This document shows, piece by piece, positions 48,947-61,648 of a stretch of 64,000 bases of DNA (positions within the stretch are counted from its first letter, which is position 1; the number at the start of each line of letters is the position of its first letter). The notes under the pieces were generated by a model, which made no database searches, was not told the DNA's origin, and worked only from the letters and a program-made list of their open reading frames with translations. The DNA comes from Purpureocillium takamizusanense (taxonomy: Eukaryota; Ascomycota; Sordariomycetes; Hypocreales; Ophiocordycipitaceae). The position numbers were made by a program, and so were the translations under genes. The DNA lies in assembly GCF_022605165.1 (NCBI RefSeq), contig NC_063077.1, positions 620,001-684,000 on the forward strand, in the 5' to 3' direction.

Positions 48947-49910
48947 CTAAAGCTTAGTAGGCCCTTGATTATCTTGAAGTGTCACATCGTCGGAGTTGTA
49001 AGTGTCCCAGAGCTGCAGCCCGGTGATGCCTTGTTGATCAAAAAGTGAGTGGAGTTGGTTGTGTGGTTCATAAGCATAATTGCCCAACATCAAGTCAGGA
49101 GACATTGTAGAACTTGGGATGCTCCCAGCGTATCCTTCATGGGCGAGAATTGGAGTCTGCGAATGTGATGAAGACGGGCCTGGCGTATTTTCGCTCGTGG
49201 GAAGCACATCGAACGTCGGGTCCTTGCGCTCAGGTTGGTGGGTCGCCTCCATGAGCTCAGCTTCGAGGAGCGTAACGACGTCTTCTCCAATTGTGTCCCA
49301 GCGCTCCTGAATGAACTCCTGGCCCTCAATCGATTTGGAGCAACCGTGAGTCTTGAACTGGCTGGCCTTGTTGAATGTTTTTGTACAGCACGGGCATTTT
49401 ACCTCAATCTGGTAGTCTGAAACATTAGGTGTGCTGCCATTCTTCGATAAGAATACTTACGAGTCGCAAAATGCCGCGTTAAGTCAACTTTTCTTTTAAA
49501 CCTTTTCTTGCACTGACGACGTGGGCAAATGGACCATTGGTACGGCTTCCGGCGAGCGGGAAATGAAGCCAGACCCTGCTCGCCATGGTCGGGCAAGGCA
49601 CTTTTCGCCCTACGTCCGCGGCTACTGGTATTTCCAAAAGAAGAGGGCGTCGTAGAACAACCCGAATTGCTCTCGTCGTAGCCGGACTGGTCGACGTTCG
49701 AAAGTCCCGTGTTGCAATGAAGCTCCAGTTTGCCTATCAACTGCACCATTTGCCTCTGGACAATGCTCAGCCCCTACATGTAAGATGCTGAGTTGTACAG
49801 ACCGAGGACGAGCAACATACCTGGTGCATCTTTACGTGCCGCAGAACCTCGTCGACCGTCTCGAGGTTCTTTGAGCAAACGTCGCAAATGGTGGACTTAC
49901 TGCTAGGCAT
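48947..49910 (-). CDS. C2H2 zinc-finger protein, putative transcription factor
   Basis: Three exons, 49821-49910, 49461-49773 and 48947-49416 (introns 47 and 44 nt, phases 0 and 1), give 290 residues from ATG 49910. Finger 1: C9, C12, H25, H29. Finger 2: C113, C118, H131, H135, formed across the second splice junction (FAT|H). Finger 3: C142, C145, H158, C160, a C2HC variant. A basic stretch (RRK, KRFKRK) surrounds finger 2, and the C-terminal half is Ser/Pro/Gln-rich and acidic, like an activation domain. Finger spacing is irregular and widely separated, unlike tandem C2H2 arrays. The gene is intact and of normal base composition, between two RIP-mutated retrotransposons. Targets are unknown. 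Confidence 0.82.
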
Positions 49911-51420
49911 TTTTTTCTGCGTAATTTTGATGGTTCAAAAACTATGGCAAATGATACCCGACCCAGGGACGTCGAGAGATGTTCATGGCTTCGCTGGGCC
50001 GTGGTCAAAGCGTGATTGGGAATGTATGAGGGCGCGGCTTGCTATACCTATGGCAGCCGCGTAATTAGGAATCTGCATTGGGTCTGATCGTCAATGGATA
50101 TCGCGTGGGCCCTGCAAGTGGTGGTGACATGGGTTTCACCTCGCTGATGCAAGTCGGCAACTGCTGGGCGCGGCCAGCCAACTACGGCTAGCCGGATCCG
50201 TGCGAGGTTTGTACGCCGTACAAACCTTGGAGGAAACGAGTGAAGCGTGGAATGCGACGTGCCGCCCCCGAGTCCCACCGCCCCCTTTTCTTCCCCCGCG
50301 TTACCATCGCTTGCTTCGCTTTCCTTCTCCTTTGAACAAGCCCGCATGGCGAGCCTCTGCCTCGGGCTAGTCGCATCACTCAGAGCAAGATATGCACCCA
50401 CAATCCTCTATTCAAGCAGAAAGCTAGACTCCTCACATCAAATAAGATGAGGCATTGGGGCGAACGTAGACCGACGGGCCTCCCCTGTCACGGGCCGTTC
50501 CGCACCAACCACCAGTTGTCGAAAGTCCATTCATATCGTATCCATTACCAGCCGCAGAGCGGCTCCATTTTCCACCGGGCCACGCAATCCAGTTGTGGCC
50601 CACAGAGGCCGGCGGACTGCTCAGTCTAGCCTCGCGACCACGACGCAACAATGATTCCCCGCTTTACTTGTCACTCCCTGCCCCATGGGGAACTCCACCG
50701 CGGAAGCGGAAGGCGGCGCAAAAGTCGCCTGTGATGATAAATTTGGCGCTGGGGCGAAAAACCCGGGACTGTGTGACTGAATACCCCGAAAGATTGGTTG
50801 CTGGGCTGACAGATACGCTTGGCTGGCGCCATTTGTTGCTGGGTATCATGGCGCCATCTGAGCATGACTGCAGGTGTTGGGGTCGGTGCGGCCGGACCGT
50901 TCCGTCGGGACACGCTAAGCTCACTTTGGGTGTTCGCCGCCTGTCGAGGACCCCTGAAATCACTCAGCCCGAGCAGGGCTCAAGCCAAAACTCTCCCCCG
51001 TCAAGCAGACGGCGCTCATAGCGGAGGTGTGGCTTTGATGGAATATTTACTCCCACGTCATCGGAGTCATTACAAAATCACGCCCATGTCTAGTGATATA
51101 AAGGAGAGATAATGTAGAGGCTCCTAGGCACCGTTTCGTGCTGTGCTGCAGGAGTATTAGCAAGCTTATGTGCGGGTATATAGGTGGGTATATGGGCCAG
51201 CGTGCGTGCGGGTCGGGTTTAGCAGCCGTTTAGCTACTGTAGCTTAAACGCGTGCAACATGCCGGAGCTCGTATCACCTCGCTCGCACGCCTGTTATCTT
51301 CCCTCTCTAGGAACATTTCTCCGTTCCTCCTGATGCGTGTGATTCGGCGATTACCCGATTGGAGCTTTGCGGCCCCATCCTTATTACCTCGTCTATAAGT
51401 AACGACCTTATGCTTAGATT
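49911..51420. other. Upstream region of the zinc-finger gene, no gene seen
   Basis: About 1.5 kb of normal-composition DNA. ORFs here overlap each other on both strands without domain content or splice links. It likely holds the zinc-finger promoter. Composition turns AT-rich from about 51400. Confidence 0.5.
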
Positions 51421-51887
51421 TATCTAATATATTAAGTCGTAATGCAGTCCCCTAGGCGTAGGCCCTATTACTTAGCCTCTAAGCCCTTACTTAAATATTA
51501 CTAAGTATTACTTAGCTTATTATCTTAATAGACTATAAGTAATAATAAAGTCTATTAACCTACTCTTTAGAGATTTAACTAGGGGTTTTATAATTTAGGT
51601 TTAGAATACTAATATAATAAGCGCTAGATATTAAATAAGAGAATAAATACGTATATATAATAAATATATTTTACGGGATATTAAAGCTTATTTAGCTAGC
51701 GAATAAGAAGCTAAACCCTAAAAAACTTTAGTCTTATAAATAATAATAATAATATATTTTTAAAAGTAAGCTTATTATTTATTTACTTTATATAAAAGCT
51801 ATATTAAATTTTAAATTTAGACTTATATAAAATACAATATATATATCTAAAATATTAGGATATATAACTTAATACCTATATATATTA

Positions 51888-52286
51888 TATTAGTAAGAGA
51901 AGGCATAGGAAAGAGCTATAGTAAAGGGACGAAGGAAAGGGGGGGGGCTAAGAATAAAAATAGCTAGGGGTAAAAGGGGTAATAAGGATAAGACTATAAG
52001 GATAGCTATAAAAGGGAAAGAACCTTCCTAGAAAGACGATAGATATTACGCCTCTTTAGTTATAGCCGATAATACTTACTCTTTTGCCCCTATTTTATAC
52101 TTTAGATATAAGTATACCTTATTAAAACGAGTATCTTATATTACCGCGGATTATTATATAGTTTTATAAACTATCGTAAATACGGATATTTAACGCTAAA
52201 GACTATTTAATTAAAGCTTAACGGATCTCTTACTATACTTATAGATTAGAATATAGGAGTCCTTATATTATAGTATACTAGGCAAG
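51888..52286 (+). repeat. ~460-bp repeat, third copy, left part (split)
   Basis: Matches 29359-29816 up to the point where gypsy copy B begins. The remainder resumes at 59418-59475, ending CTCGCCTTAATA. This shows that copy B inserted into an existing copy of this repeat. Confidence 0.7.
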
Positions 52287-52519
52287 TATAAGGGGCTTAG
52301 CCTAATAAGAGCCTAGGGCGCGGCCTTAGGCGTAATAATGCTATATATAGCTAGGACCCTACGCTAACCTAGGCCTATAGTTAATTACGTAAGGCTATAC
52401 GTAGCGGGCGCTATATATATAGGGGCTACTTAGTATATAACCCTAATTTCCTTCCTTTATAATATATTAAATATTAATAATCTAACTAGCTCTTATTATA
52501 TAGCGCTAGCCCTATTATA
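52287..52519 (+). repeat. 5' LTR of gypsy copy B
   Basis: 233 bp, TATAAGGGGCTTAG to CCTATTATA, in the same orientation as 59180-59412. Confidence 0.88.
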
Positions 52520-52585
52520 ATATATATTATTAACGATAGTAAACTAAGTAATAAAGATAGACCTAGCGGTAGCTTATAGGCTCTC

Positions 52586-52752
52586 GATAGAATAATAAAT
52601 ATAATAATAAATATAATAATAAGCGTAATAATAAATATAATAATAAATATAATAATAAATATAATAATAAGTAAAATAATAAGTATAATAATAAGTATAA
52701 TAATAAGCGCTATAATAGGTATAATAATAAATATAATAGCTAATATAATAAT
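52586..52752. repeat. ATAATAAATATAATAA-type internal repeat of the gypsy element
   Basis: Degenerate 12-bp tandem units (ATAATAAATATA/ATAATAAGTATA) near the start of the internal region. The inverted twin is at 47757-47935 in copy A. In the ancestral element this would be a short amino-acid repeat at the start of Gag or its leader. Confidence 0.7.
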
Positions 52753-53641
52753 AGGCGCTTTAATAAGTAGAACTTAAATATTTAAGGGCGTAACTATAGT
52801 CTATACTTAACTTAATAGCCCTTAATAGAGCGGCGCTTAAGCCTAGGAAATAAAAGCCGCTTAAATAGCTAATATAGGACGGTAAGATAGAATACTTTTA
52901 TTTCTTCCTATACCGATTAAAGAATAAATATAAGATTAATAAAATAAAGGCCTTAATAAAGAAAGTAAAGCTACTTAATATTAGCTCTTTAATATACTAT
53001 TTATTTAATTATAGCCTTATATAAAGGGATTTTAGACCTAAAGAGGACTTAAGGGTAATAAAGAACTATAAGCTTTCTTTAATTATATCGAATGCCTCTT
53101 TAATAGCGAGTAAGTTAAGGAAGGAGCGCTTAATAAGCTATAGGGCCTATATTAAAGAGATAGGTAGCCCTTTAATACTTTTTTCTTTAACTTTAAGAAT
53201 ACCCTTATAAATATAGGTAAGTCTACTTAAATAAAAGATACTTAAATCTTAGCGCTATAAAATATTATATTTAATACTTTAAAGGAATAGCTCGTTATAA
53301 TATAGATATTAGTCGTCTTTTATAAATATATTTAGTACCTTTAAGAAATTACTTAAAACTTTAAGAAGACCTTATACTTTAAGGAGCTTTAAAAAAGGGG
53401 CTAAGGCTAATTTAAATACTAGCTTATACCTTTAAGAGTAGACTAAGTTAACTCCCTTATAGCTATCTTAACTATCGACTATTATAGCGATATTATAATA
53501 TTAGCTACTTACCTTAAAAGGCGCGGGACTAACCTAAATAAAGGGGGCCCTTAAAGAGACTTAATTAAAGAGGGCGATAAGCCTTATTAAGCTAAATAGG
53601 CTATTAAAGATAAAAAGGAAAGAAAGAAAAGTAAAGGGTTA

Positions 53642-53683
53642 TACCTTTATTATAGAGGGAGCGGCTACCTTATAGCGCGCTAC
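53642..53683 (+). pseudogene. RIP-destroyed Gag zinc knuckle
   Basis: Fourteen codons with the spacing of a CX2CX4HX4C knuckle, but Tyr at all four ligand positions (Y-LY-Y-RGSG-Y-LIAR-Y). Each change is a single transition of the RIP type (TGY to TAY, CAC to TAC). Confidence 0.65.
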
Positions 53684-56600
53684 CTTTATACTTTAGTAAA
53701 GCGGCCTATAATATCGAGTTTAGTTAAGCTATATTATATAGTCTTTATTAAGCTAGAGCTTAAGAGTAAGGTTAATAAAGAGAGTAAAAGCGAAAAAGCG
53801 GTATCTATATAGGGAAAAGCGCTACCTTAAAGTAAAGCTATACTTTAGGGCCTATAATAATATAAATAAAGAAAATAAAGCTTAAGGGACGCTTAAAGAT
53901 AACCTTATTAATAATAATAATATCGATTAATAAGAGTCTTCTTTATTTTATACTTATTAATAAGGGATATAAGTATTATATAGCTATAAATAAGGAAATA
54001 GCTTAAAACCTTAAGATCTTAATAAAGAAGATCCCTTCCTATAAAGTAAGGGGTATATTAAGCATTATAGATAAGGTAGCTATTAAAGGGCTAGTATAGT
54101 TAATCGCGGATATAAAGGGCTATTTATAGCCTATTTATACTTATATAGTACTTTAATTAAAGTTCCCCCTTATCTTAAGGAAGCTTTAAATATAATATAT
54201 AAAGTCTTATTTAATTTTATATAAGGGTAGGCTATAATATAGGCTATCATAAATATAAATACGGTATTATTAAGGGCTGCCCTTTAATAGCTTACTCTTA
54301 AGGGATATAAAAGATATTTATTATATTATAATATTAACGTTTATAAGGTATATATAATAGATTAAGAAGTAAGAGGGTAGCGATATAGTTAAGGTAGCTA
54401 TTTTTATTATTAATATAAGGGATATTAAAAAAGCGCTTATACTTAAGTAGCTTAAGTTAAGAAAGGAACTCTAAGAGGTTATCTTATTGCGCTTTTATAA
54501 TTTATTTCTATTCTTTAAGAAATAGGAAATAAATAAGCTTAACCTTTATAAGCCTAATATAAACTATTAGATCCCCTTTAAGAAAGGCCTAAATAGCTAA
54601 GACTTACTTATGCCTTATAGTATACTTTATAGTATATTATATAAGGAAGTATTAATTTTATAAAAGACCTTTAATAACCTTTTTAATAAAGGGTTTATTA
54701 AAGCTAATAGCTTAAAGGTAATAGCGCTTATCCTCTTTATATAGAAGCTAGGGGGCGGGCTTTACTTTTATTATAATTATCGCGCCCTTAATGTTATTAT
54801 AAAGGTAGACCGCTACTTTATCCCCCTTATCGGTAATACCCTTTATAACCTAGCGGGCGCCTATTAATTTATTAAGCTTAATATAATATAGGTATTCTAT
54901 AAGGTATAGGTAATAATAAAAGAGGAGTAAAAGACTGCTTTTTATATAAGGTATAGTCTCTTTAAGTAAATAATTACTTTATTTAGCCTTAATAGCGCCT
55001 TAATAACTTTTTAACGCTATATTAATAATATATTATAGGACTTCTTAAATAACTTTTATTTTACTTATATAGATAATATCCTTATTTATATAAGCGGCAC
55101 CCTTAAGGAATATTATATAAAGGTATAGTAAATATTTAAGTAGCTATAAGACTATAGCTTATATCTTAACCTAAATAAATATAAGTTTAAGGTTAAAACT
55201 ATTAAATACTTTAGTTTTATTATTTATATAAGTAAGGGTATTAAAGTAGACTTTATAAAGATAAAAGTAATTATCGAATAGCTAGCCTTAATAATATAAA
55301 AGGGGGTATAGAGCTTCCTTAAGTTTATAAACTATTATTAAGTCTTTATACTTAAGTTCTTAAAGATAGCGGCGCTATTTATAGCCCTAATAGGGAAATA
55401 GGTTTTATTTATATAAGAGTAAGAGTATTAAATAGCGTTTAAAGCTCTTAAGGAAACCTTTATAAAAGCTTTAATCCTTTCGTAATAAAACCTTAACTTA
55501 CTTACTTTTTTAAAAATAGACTATAGCGAGATTACCTTAAAGGGAACGCTCTTATAAGATATAAATAGCTAATAAAAGCTAATAGCCTTTTATTTATAGA
55601 AGCTATCCCTTATTAAGTAAAACTATTTTATTTATAATAAAGAGATATTAGCGATTATCTATTACTTAAAGTAGTAATTAATAGAGCTTTATAGCTATAA
55701 AAGCTTTATAGTACTTATAGACTATAAAAACCTAGAATATTTTATAACCTATTAGCGCTTATTAAAGTAATAAGCGCGCTAAATAAAGCTACTTTTAAGG
55801 TTTAACTTCTCTTTAGAATATAAGCTAGGTAAGCTAGCTATAATACTTAACGCTCTCTTTTATAAGGACTAAAATTAAAAGACTTAAAAAGACTATAAGG
55901 CTAAGGATATATAATTTATCCCTTAAAGTACCCTTTATATATATATTAGCACTACCTTAATTAAGTTAATTACTTTATTCCTTAACCCTTAGCTAAGCTC
56001 TCTATAGCGATATAAAGTAAAGTAAGATATAACTTATTAAAGCGCCCTTTATATAATTAAGAGTAGCGCTTATACTTTTAATTTAAAGCTCGGCCTTAAG
56101 GTTTAGATCGTAAAGTATAGCCTTAACGTAATAAGGAATCTCTACTATAAGGACTGCCTTTAAGTATTTAGCGCCCTTTAAGTAATAAAGGTAAAGGTAA
56201 AATCCGCTCTTAAAGGAATAGACCTATAAAATAAGCTTAAGGGTTAGTTAATATAATAGGCTTATAACTCTCCTTTATTTAAGTACTTAAGTAAAGAGGG
56301 TATAATAGCTATATTATTATAAGAGTTTTATTAGCCCTTAATATAATAATATATTAGGAGGTTCCTTTATAATTATAATACTTATAGCTATATAAAGATT
56401 TAAAGGGAATATAAGAAAGGGCTATTATAGCCTTTATTTATACTTAATTAATTCTATAAGTAAATCTAGATAGACTTTATTATAGACCTCCCCTTTATAA
56501 GTAAAAGCTACTTTCTTTAGGTTATTTAAAATAGGCTTAATAAGGAAGTTATATTAGAGCTAATAGCTATTATAAACGCTATTATATATATAAAGCGCTT

Positions 56601-58676
56601 TCTTTAATATTACTTTTATTAATATAGCTAGCCTATTATTATTATAAGTAATTAAAGAATAAATTAAATAAATAGCTTTTAATAATACCTTTATAAGCTA
56701 ATAAGTATCGAATAATAACTTAATATAATATATTACCTTTAAATAAATAAGGGTATAAAGAGGATTAATTAAGAAGTATAGGTATACCTTAAAGCCTATA
56801 TTAATTATAACTAAGATAACTAAGATTAATAGCTACCTATAGCCTAGTTTATACTTAATAGCTAAATAAATACCTTAATTAATATATCCCCTTTCTTTAT
56901 ACTTTATAGCTATTACCCTTAACTTATTATAAATAGCCCCCTTACCTTTATAAAGGAAATAAGCTAATATACTATATTAAAAAGTAAAGTATAGGCCTTT
57001 AAAATAAAGCTTAAGTAAGTTATAAAGCTTTATAGCTTTATAATAATAATAGCCTTACTTAAATAAAAGTAATAAGCTAATTATATATATAGCCTTATAA
57101 ATAGGTATAAAATAAGGGATAAAGTCTAGCTTAACCTTTATAATTATACCTTTATAAAACTAAAGAAAAAGCTTAATTAGCTATACTCGAAATATATAGT
57201 TAATAAAGTAATAAGCCTATATATAATTAAGTTAATAGGCCTACCCTTAAATATATATAACTATTTCTATATAGATTAGCTATAATATATAAGTAATAAC
57301 CTTATACTTAATTAAGCCGTTTTAAATAGTTAGCCTATATTAATATAAATAGGCAATAATATATTTTATAAGGTAAAAAAGATCTTTATAGTTTATTAAA
57401 AACCCTATAGTTAAGGAGCTAAAGAAAAAGCCTTAATTAAATAAAGTAGATATCTTAAGCTAATATAAAAGCTACTTAAAGAAATAAGGTATATTAAAGT
57501 ATATAAATATTTTATAAGATAGGCTAATAAAGAGCGCTAAAAAGAAACGTTAGTATTAACTTTACCCCCTTTAAGAGGGGGGGGCTACTTTATAGGGCGC
57601 GGTTATTTCTTTTCCTTATCCTTTTCTTTATCTTCCTTATCTTCCTCCTCCTCCTCTTCCTTAGCGGTAGCGATAGCGATAGTAATAGCGAGGGGAGCCT
57701 TAGCGAAGGTAGTAATAATAGTCTCGATCGCTATAAAGTAGTCCTTAAGGGTACCTACTTTAATAAATAGCTAGGTATTATTACTTAAGGTAATAGCTAA
57801 GGTAGTAAAGGTAGGGGCGGGGGTAAGGGTATTAAAGTTATTAGCGCTACCTCTATATAGGGGTTAATAGCTATATTATTAGTATTATATAAGGATAAAG
57901 GGAGGGGACTTATTTAAGTATAAGGCCTATATACTTTAGTTCCTAAAGGTATCGAGTCGCTATATAAGTAATACTTAATACTTTCTTTACCTTAGCCTTT
58001 ACTTTCTTAATAATAGCGATAATAGTAATAATAATATTAATAATAGCGGGGGGGGTAATAATAATAATAATAATAGTAATAATAATAATATTAATAATAA
58101 AGATTTAGCTATATAAGGTAATAAAGAGGGCTAGGCTTAATTAATAATATATATAATTAACTATATAATAACTATAATAATTACTTTATAATTAATTAAT
58201 ATAGGCTATATAGTCGGCCTTTAGCTTAGCGTAATATATATAAGGGTAAGAGTAAAGTTCTTTAATAAAAGTATTAAGTCTTACCTTTTTTTATCTTAAA
58301 TTAGTAATACTTATATAAAGAAAGGTAAGTATATTTATAAAGGGCGATATTAAAGGCAGTAATAAGCGGCTATAATAAGTACTTTAAGGGGTAGCGGTAA
58401 GGTAAGTAATAAGGGGGGGGGAGGTTAAAATAGTAATAGCGGTAGCTTAAAGCGTAATAAAGGGGCTAAATATAGCTATTATAAGGCAGGGGGGGTAATA
58501 AACCTATAGCGATAGCGGTAATAGCGATAGCGATAAGGGCTTTAAGAGCCTAGCTTATAAAGACTCCGATAATATCTATCCTAAACGTTAGCTTAAATTA
58601 ATATACCCTCGCGCCCTATAAAGTAAGGTATAGTAGTAAAGGAAGAGGGGGCGGGGACTTACTATTATTATTACTA

Positions 58677-58707
<31 letters not shown>

Positions 58708-59145
58708 TATTATTATTATTATTACTATTATTATTATAGCGGTAATAATAGTATAATAGCGGCGGTAATAATAAAGTTATAAAAGGAAAGAAAGAAGCTT
58801 ATTAGGCCTAGGGGAAAGAGGTCCTTTTATAGTTATACTATATTAATAATTACGTAAGGCTTAGAGGGTAACTTAAGGTAAATAGCTATTATAACGTTAT
58901 TAACCCGGCCGGCTATAAATACGTATAAGCTAGCAAGTAGGGCCCGCGCTAAAGGGGGTAAAGATATTTAGTTAAAGGAAGTAAGGCCCTTACGAATAGA
59001 CTTACTTACTATATAGTAGGCGGTAATAAAAGCTAGCTATATATACTTACTTATAGGCCGCTAGGCATAAAGGTAAAGAAGCCCTTAACTAAAGGGCTTA
59101 AGTAAGGGGTTATCGCGAGCCCCTTTATAGTAGCTAGGGCTAGCC

Positions 59146-59176
59146 TAGGGGGGGGGGGGGAGGGGGTACGGGGGGG
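59146..59176 (+). other. Polypurine tract of gypsy copy B
   Basis: A G-run interrupted by single A and TAC, ending a few bases before the 3' LTR, where a retrotransposon primes plus-strand DNA synthesis. The mirror C-run is at 41346-41375. Confidence 0.7.
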
Positions 59177-59179
59177 TAA

Positions 59180-59412
59180 TATAAGGGGCTTAGCTTAATA
59201 AGAGCCTAAGGCGCGGCCCTAGGCGTAATAATACTATATATAGCTAGGACCTTACGCTAACCTAGGCCTATAGCTAATTACGTAGGGCTATACGTAGTAG
59301 GCGCCGCGCGTATAGGGGCTGCCTAGTATATAACCTTAATTTCCTTCCTTTATAGTACGTTAAATATTAATAATCCGACTAGCTCTTATTACGTAGCGCC
59401 GGCCCTATTATA
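59180..59412 (+). repeat. 3' LTR of gypsy copy B
   Basis: 233 bp with the same termini. It is followed directly by the resumed 460-bp repeat. Confidence 0.88.
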
Positions 59413-59417
59413 ATAAG

Positions 59418-59475
59418 GATAGGAAGAGGACGAAGGGAAAGCGCTTTATAGTTTAGTATCTTTCTCGCCTTAATA
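59418..59475 (+). repeat. ~460-bp repeat, third copy, right part (split)
   Basis: Continues the copy interrupted at 52286, through TTTAGTATCTTTCTCGCC to the end of the repeat. Confidence 0.65.
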
Positions 59476-59619
59476 TAATATATATATTAATATAAAATTA
59501 TACTTTATAATATAGCTTAAAAGAGGTAAGAGAGGTAAGTATTATTAAGCTTCTATAAGATCTTAGCTAACTAAAACTAATAGCTATATATAATAAGATT
59601 AGTGCTATATAATAATAAT

Positions 59620-59740
59620 TATAATAGGACTAGCGCTATATAATAAAAGCTAGTTAAGTTATTAATAATTAATATATTATAAGAGGGGTAAATTAAGGTT
59701 ATATATTAGATAGCCCTTATATATATAGCGCTTATTATAA
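59620..59740 (-). repeat. Truncated copy of the 233-bp gypsy LTR
   Basis: Starts with the LTR terminus TATAATAGGAC and follows the LTR to about GCGCTTATTATAATAGGGC. Truncated like the copy at 29172. Confidence 0.55.
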
Positions 59741-60540
59741 TAGGGCTTCTATAAATACTTATAAAAATAAGACCTATATAATTAATATAATAAAGTATTA
59801 AAATAGAACGTATATATGCGAGCCTAGGTAAAGAATTAAAGTATATATATAATGCCCCTAAACTATAAAGTATTAAAGCCTATTTAGCTAGCGAACTAAA
59901 AGCTTAAACTTATAAGCTTTAGTTTTATAATATTATTACCTTTATACTTATTTAATTATATTATTACTTTTCTTATTTAATTACTAAATTAATATCTAGC
60001 GAGTAAGCTATAATAATTAACTTTAGGTTCTAGTTATATATATAATATTATTATACTTAAGGCGCTATTTTAGGCTCTTAATAAGCGTAGCCCCTTATAT
60101 TATACCTTTATCTTACTTAACCCCCCCTTAAAGTATAGGCTTAGCTAGCGTTAAGTTAATTTTAATAGCTATAAAGGGGCTTATAATACCCCCTTATTTA
60201 CGCCCTTTAATTAACTACTTTTTCCTGTTATATTACTAGCCTATATAAATATATAGAGCTAGCCTTTATTATTTATTAGTTATATAATAGCCTTAGCTAT
60301 TTATAATAGCTTTACTTCCTTTAATTTAATATCCTTACTTTCTTTAATATAAGCTTTATTAGCTAGCTTATATATAGTTATAGCTAATTAAATAATAACT
60401 TAATAGCTATATATATTTATTTTACCTTTAAGGTATTATATAATTATTAATATAATATAATATAATAGAGTATTATCCTTTAGACTTAGCGAGCCTTTTT
60501 CTTTTCTTTTTATATATAATATAACTTAGTAATTACCTTA

Positions 60541-60910
60541 TATCCCCGGTAACTTATAGTAGACGGACGGACTTACTAGGCGATCGCGGATAGGCTTCTA
60601 TAGTAGTAGCGCGTAATAGAATAATATTGCTCCGGTTCCTCGCATAAGGTAGGTCTCCCTCGGGCACCGCGCATTGGGCCCTTATCGGAGCTCTCTGTTT
60701 TGGCCGGGGTTATGGCTAAATATCGGCTGACCACAAGAGCTTTATATGGACTCACATCATTCCGGACTTTCTTTTCCATTTGTAATTTGCTCTGGTTCAA
60801 GAGCCCGCCCCTTGAACTGTGAGCGCAGAAGTCATTTCCCGTCCCCCGGTAGGAACTTTTCCACTGCAGCTGCAGCTGATCACGTACTGAGAGGTTGTTT
60901 AGCAGTCGAC
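60541..60910. promoter_or_regulatory. Upstream region of the kinase-like gene
   Basis: Abrupt return to normal composition next to the RIP block. A TTTATATGG element at 60740-60748 could serve as a TATA box about 160 bp upstream of the chosen ATG. Inferred. Confidence 0.35.
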
Positions 60911-61648
60911 ATGGAAATCTACCAGCAAAGCGAGGCTTTTGTTGAGAGAGATGGTGACATAGAGTTTGCGTTCACGAAGCTCATTATTCGACACAACGAA
61001 AATTTCTTTTTCGCGACCACTACGGATCGCCTTGCGTCGACGGCTACAGTTGACCTCAACCTGTTGGAAAAGGTTCCGATCCCATCCGACGATATTTGGC
61101 CGTCCTTCTCAGATCAGTTCACACGAGCTCCAGAACCCTTGCCTTCCGGTTTCTATGTGAAGGAGCCAAACCTACTGCAATATGGTGACATCCCGGCGTC
61201 TCTGCAACTGGGACAAACTATACACGAAGTCGAAATTTGCGAGGTTCTGAAAAGGCACCCACACCCGAACGTTGCCACGTATAGGGGTTGTGTCGTTGAC
61301 GCGAACCGTATCCGGGGCATCTGTTTCGACAGGTATAAGGTGACTCTTGCCCAGAGATTGAAGGACACGCGCCCCTTCGACAGAGCGTCATGTCTCCAAG
61401 CCATCGAGGAAGGCATCCGGCACCTGCATTCGTTAGGCCTCGTCCACAACGATATCAACCCGATGAATATCATGGTGGATGAGATGGACCGTCCTGTCAT
61501 AATTGACTTCGACTCGTGCCAGAAGGAAGGCGATAAGCTCGGTCATAAAGCAGGCACAGATGGCTGGTCGTTGGAAGGATCGGAGTTGGCGAAGTTCGAG
61601 AATGACTTCTATGGCCTGTCAAAGCTACGAGATTTCGTCGGTATCTGA
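60911..61648 (+). CDS. Atypical protein-kinase-like protein
   Basis: A single exon of 245 residues from ATG 60911; the frame is open further left to an ATG at 60746, but that extension has no kinase features. Kinase-fold landmarks are a putative ATP lysine in FYVKEP (K84), E108 in the helix HEVEICEVL, HPHPNVATY, the catalytic loop HNDINPMNIM (H179, D181, N186) and DFDSC (199-203) in place of DFG. No Gly-rich loop is visible, and the C-lobe stops soon after the activation region, so it is shorter than a full kinase. This pattern is common to accessory kinase-like proteins of ascomycetes; activity is possible but unproven. The gene is intact and normal in composition beside the RIP block. Confidence 0.72.
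   Translation: MEIYQQSEAFVERDGDIEFAFTKLIIRHNENFFFATTTDRLASTATVDLNLLEKVPIPSDDIWPSFSDQFTRAPEPLPSGFYVKEPNLLQYGDIPASLQLGQTIHEVEICEVLKRHPHPNVATYRGCVVDANRIRGICFDRYKVTLAQRLKDTRPFDRASCLQAIEEGIRHLHSLGLVHNDINPMNIMVDEMDRPVIIDFDSCQKEGDKLGHKAGTDGWSLEGSELAKFENDFYGLSKLRDFVGI

Larger units (their letters stand above)
52287..59412 (+). mobile_element. Full-length Ty3/gypsy LTR retrotransposon, copy B, RIP-mutated
   Basis: 7126 bp in plus orientation; LTRs 52287-52519 and 59180-59412; flanks GCAAG (52282-52286) and ATAAG (59413-59417) differ only by transitions. Order of relics: Gag zinc knuckle at 53642-53683 with all four ligands changed to Tyr; reverse transcriptase around 54560-55300 (YRALNVI, then YIDN-ILIY at 55066); RNase H near 55516; integrase core IDFIIDLP at 56470-56493; G-rich polypurine tract at about 59146-59176. 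RT-RNase H-integrase order identifies Ty3/gypsy. Stops are frequent and no product is possible. It is the inverted twin of copy A. Confidence 0.9.
51421..60540. other. RIP-type AT-rich transposon block II
   Basis: TA-rich DNA with stops in every frame. It contains the split 460-bp repeat, gypsy copy B and truncated LTR pieces. 51421-51887 and 59760-60540 show no nameable element. Confidence 0.8.

Noticed and set aside
50048..51021. Overlapping ORFs upstream of the zinc-finger gene
   Set aside because: Several overlapping ORFs on both strands, no domain, no consistent splice structure; treated as promoter region.
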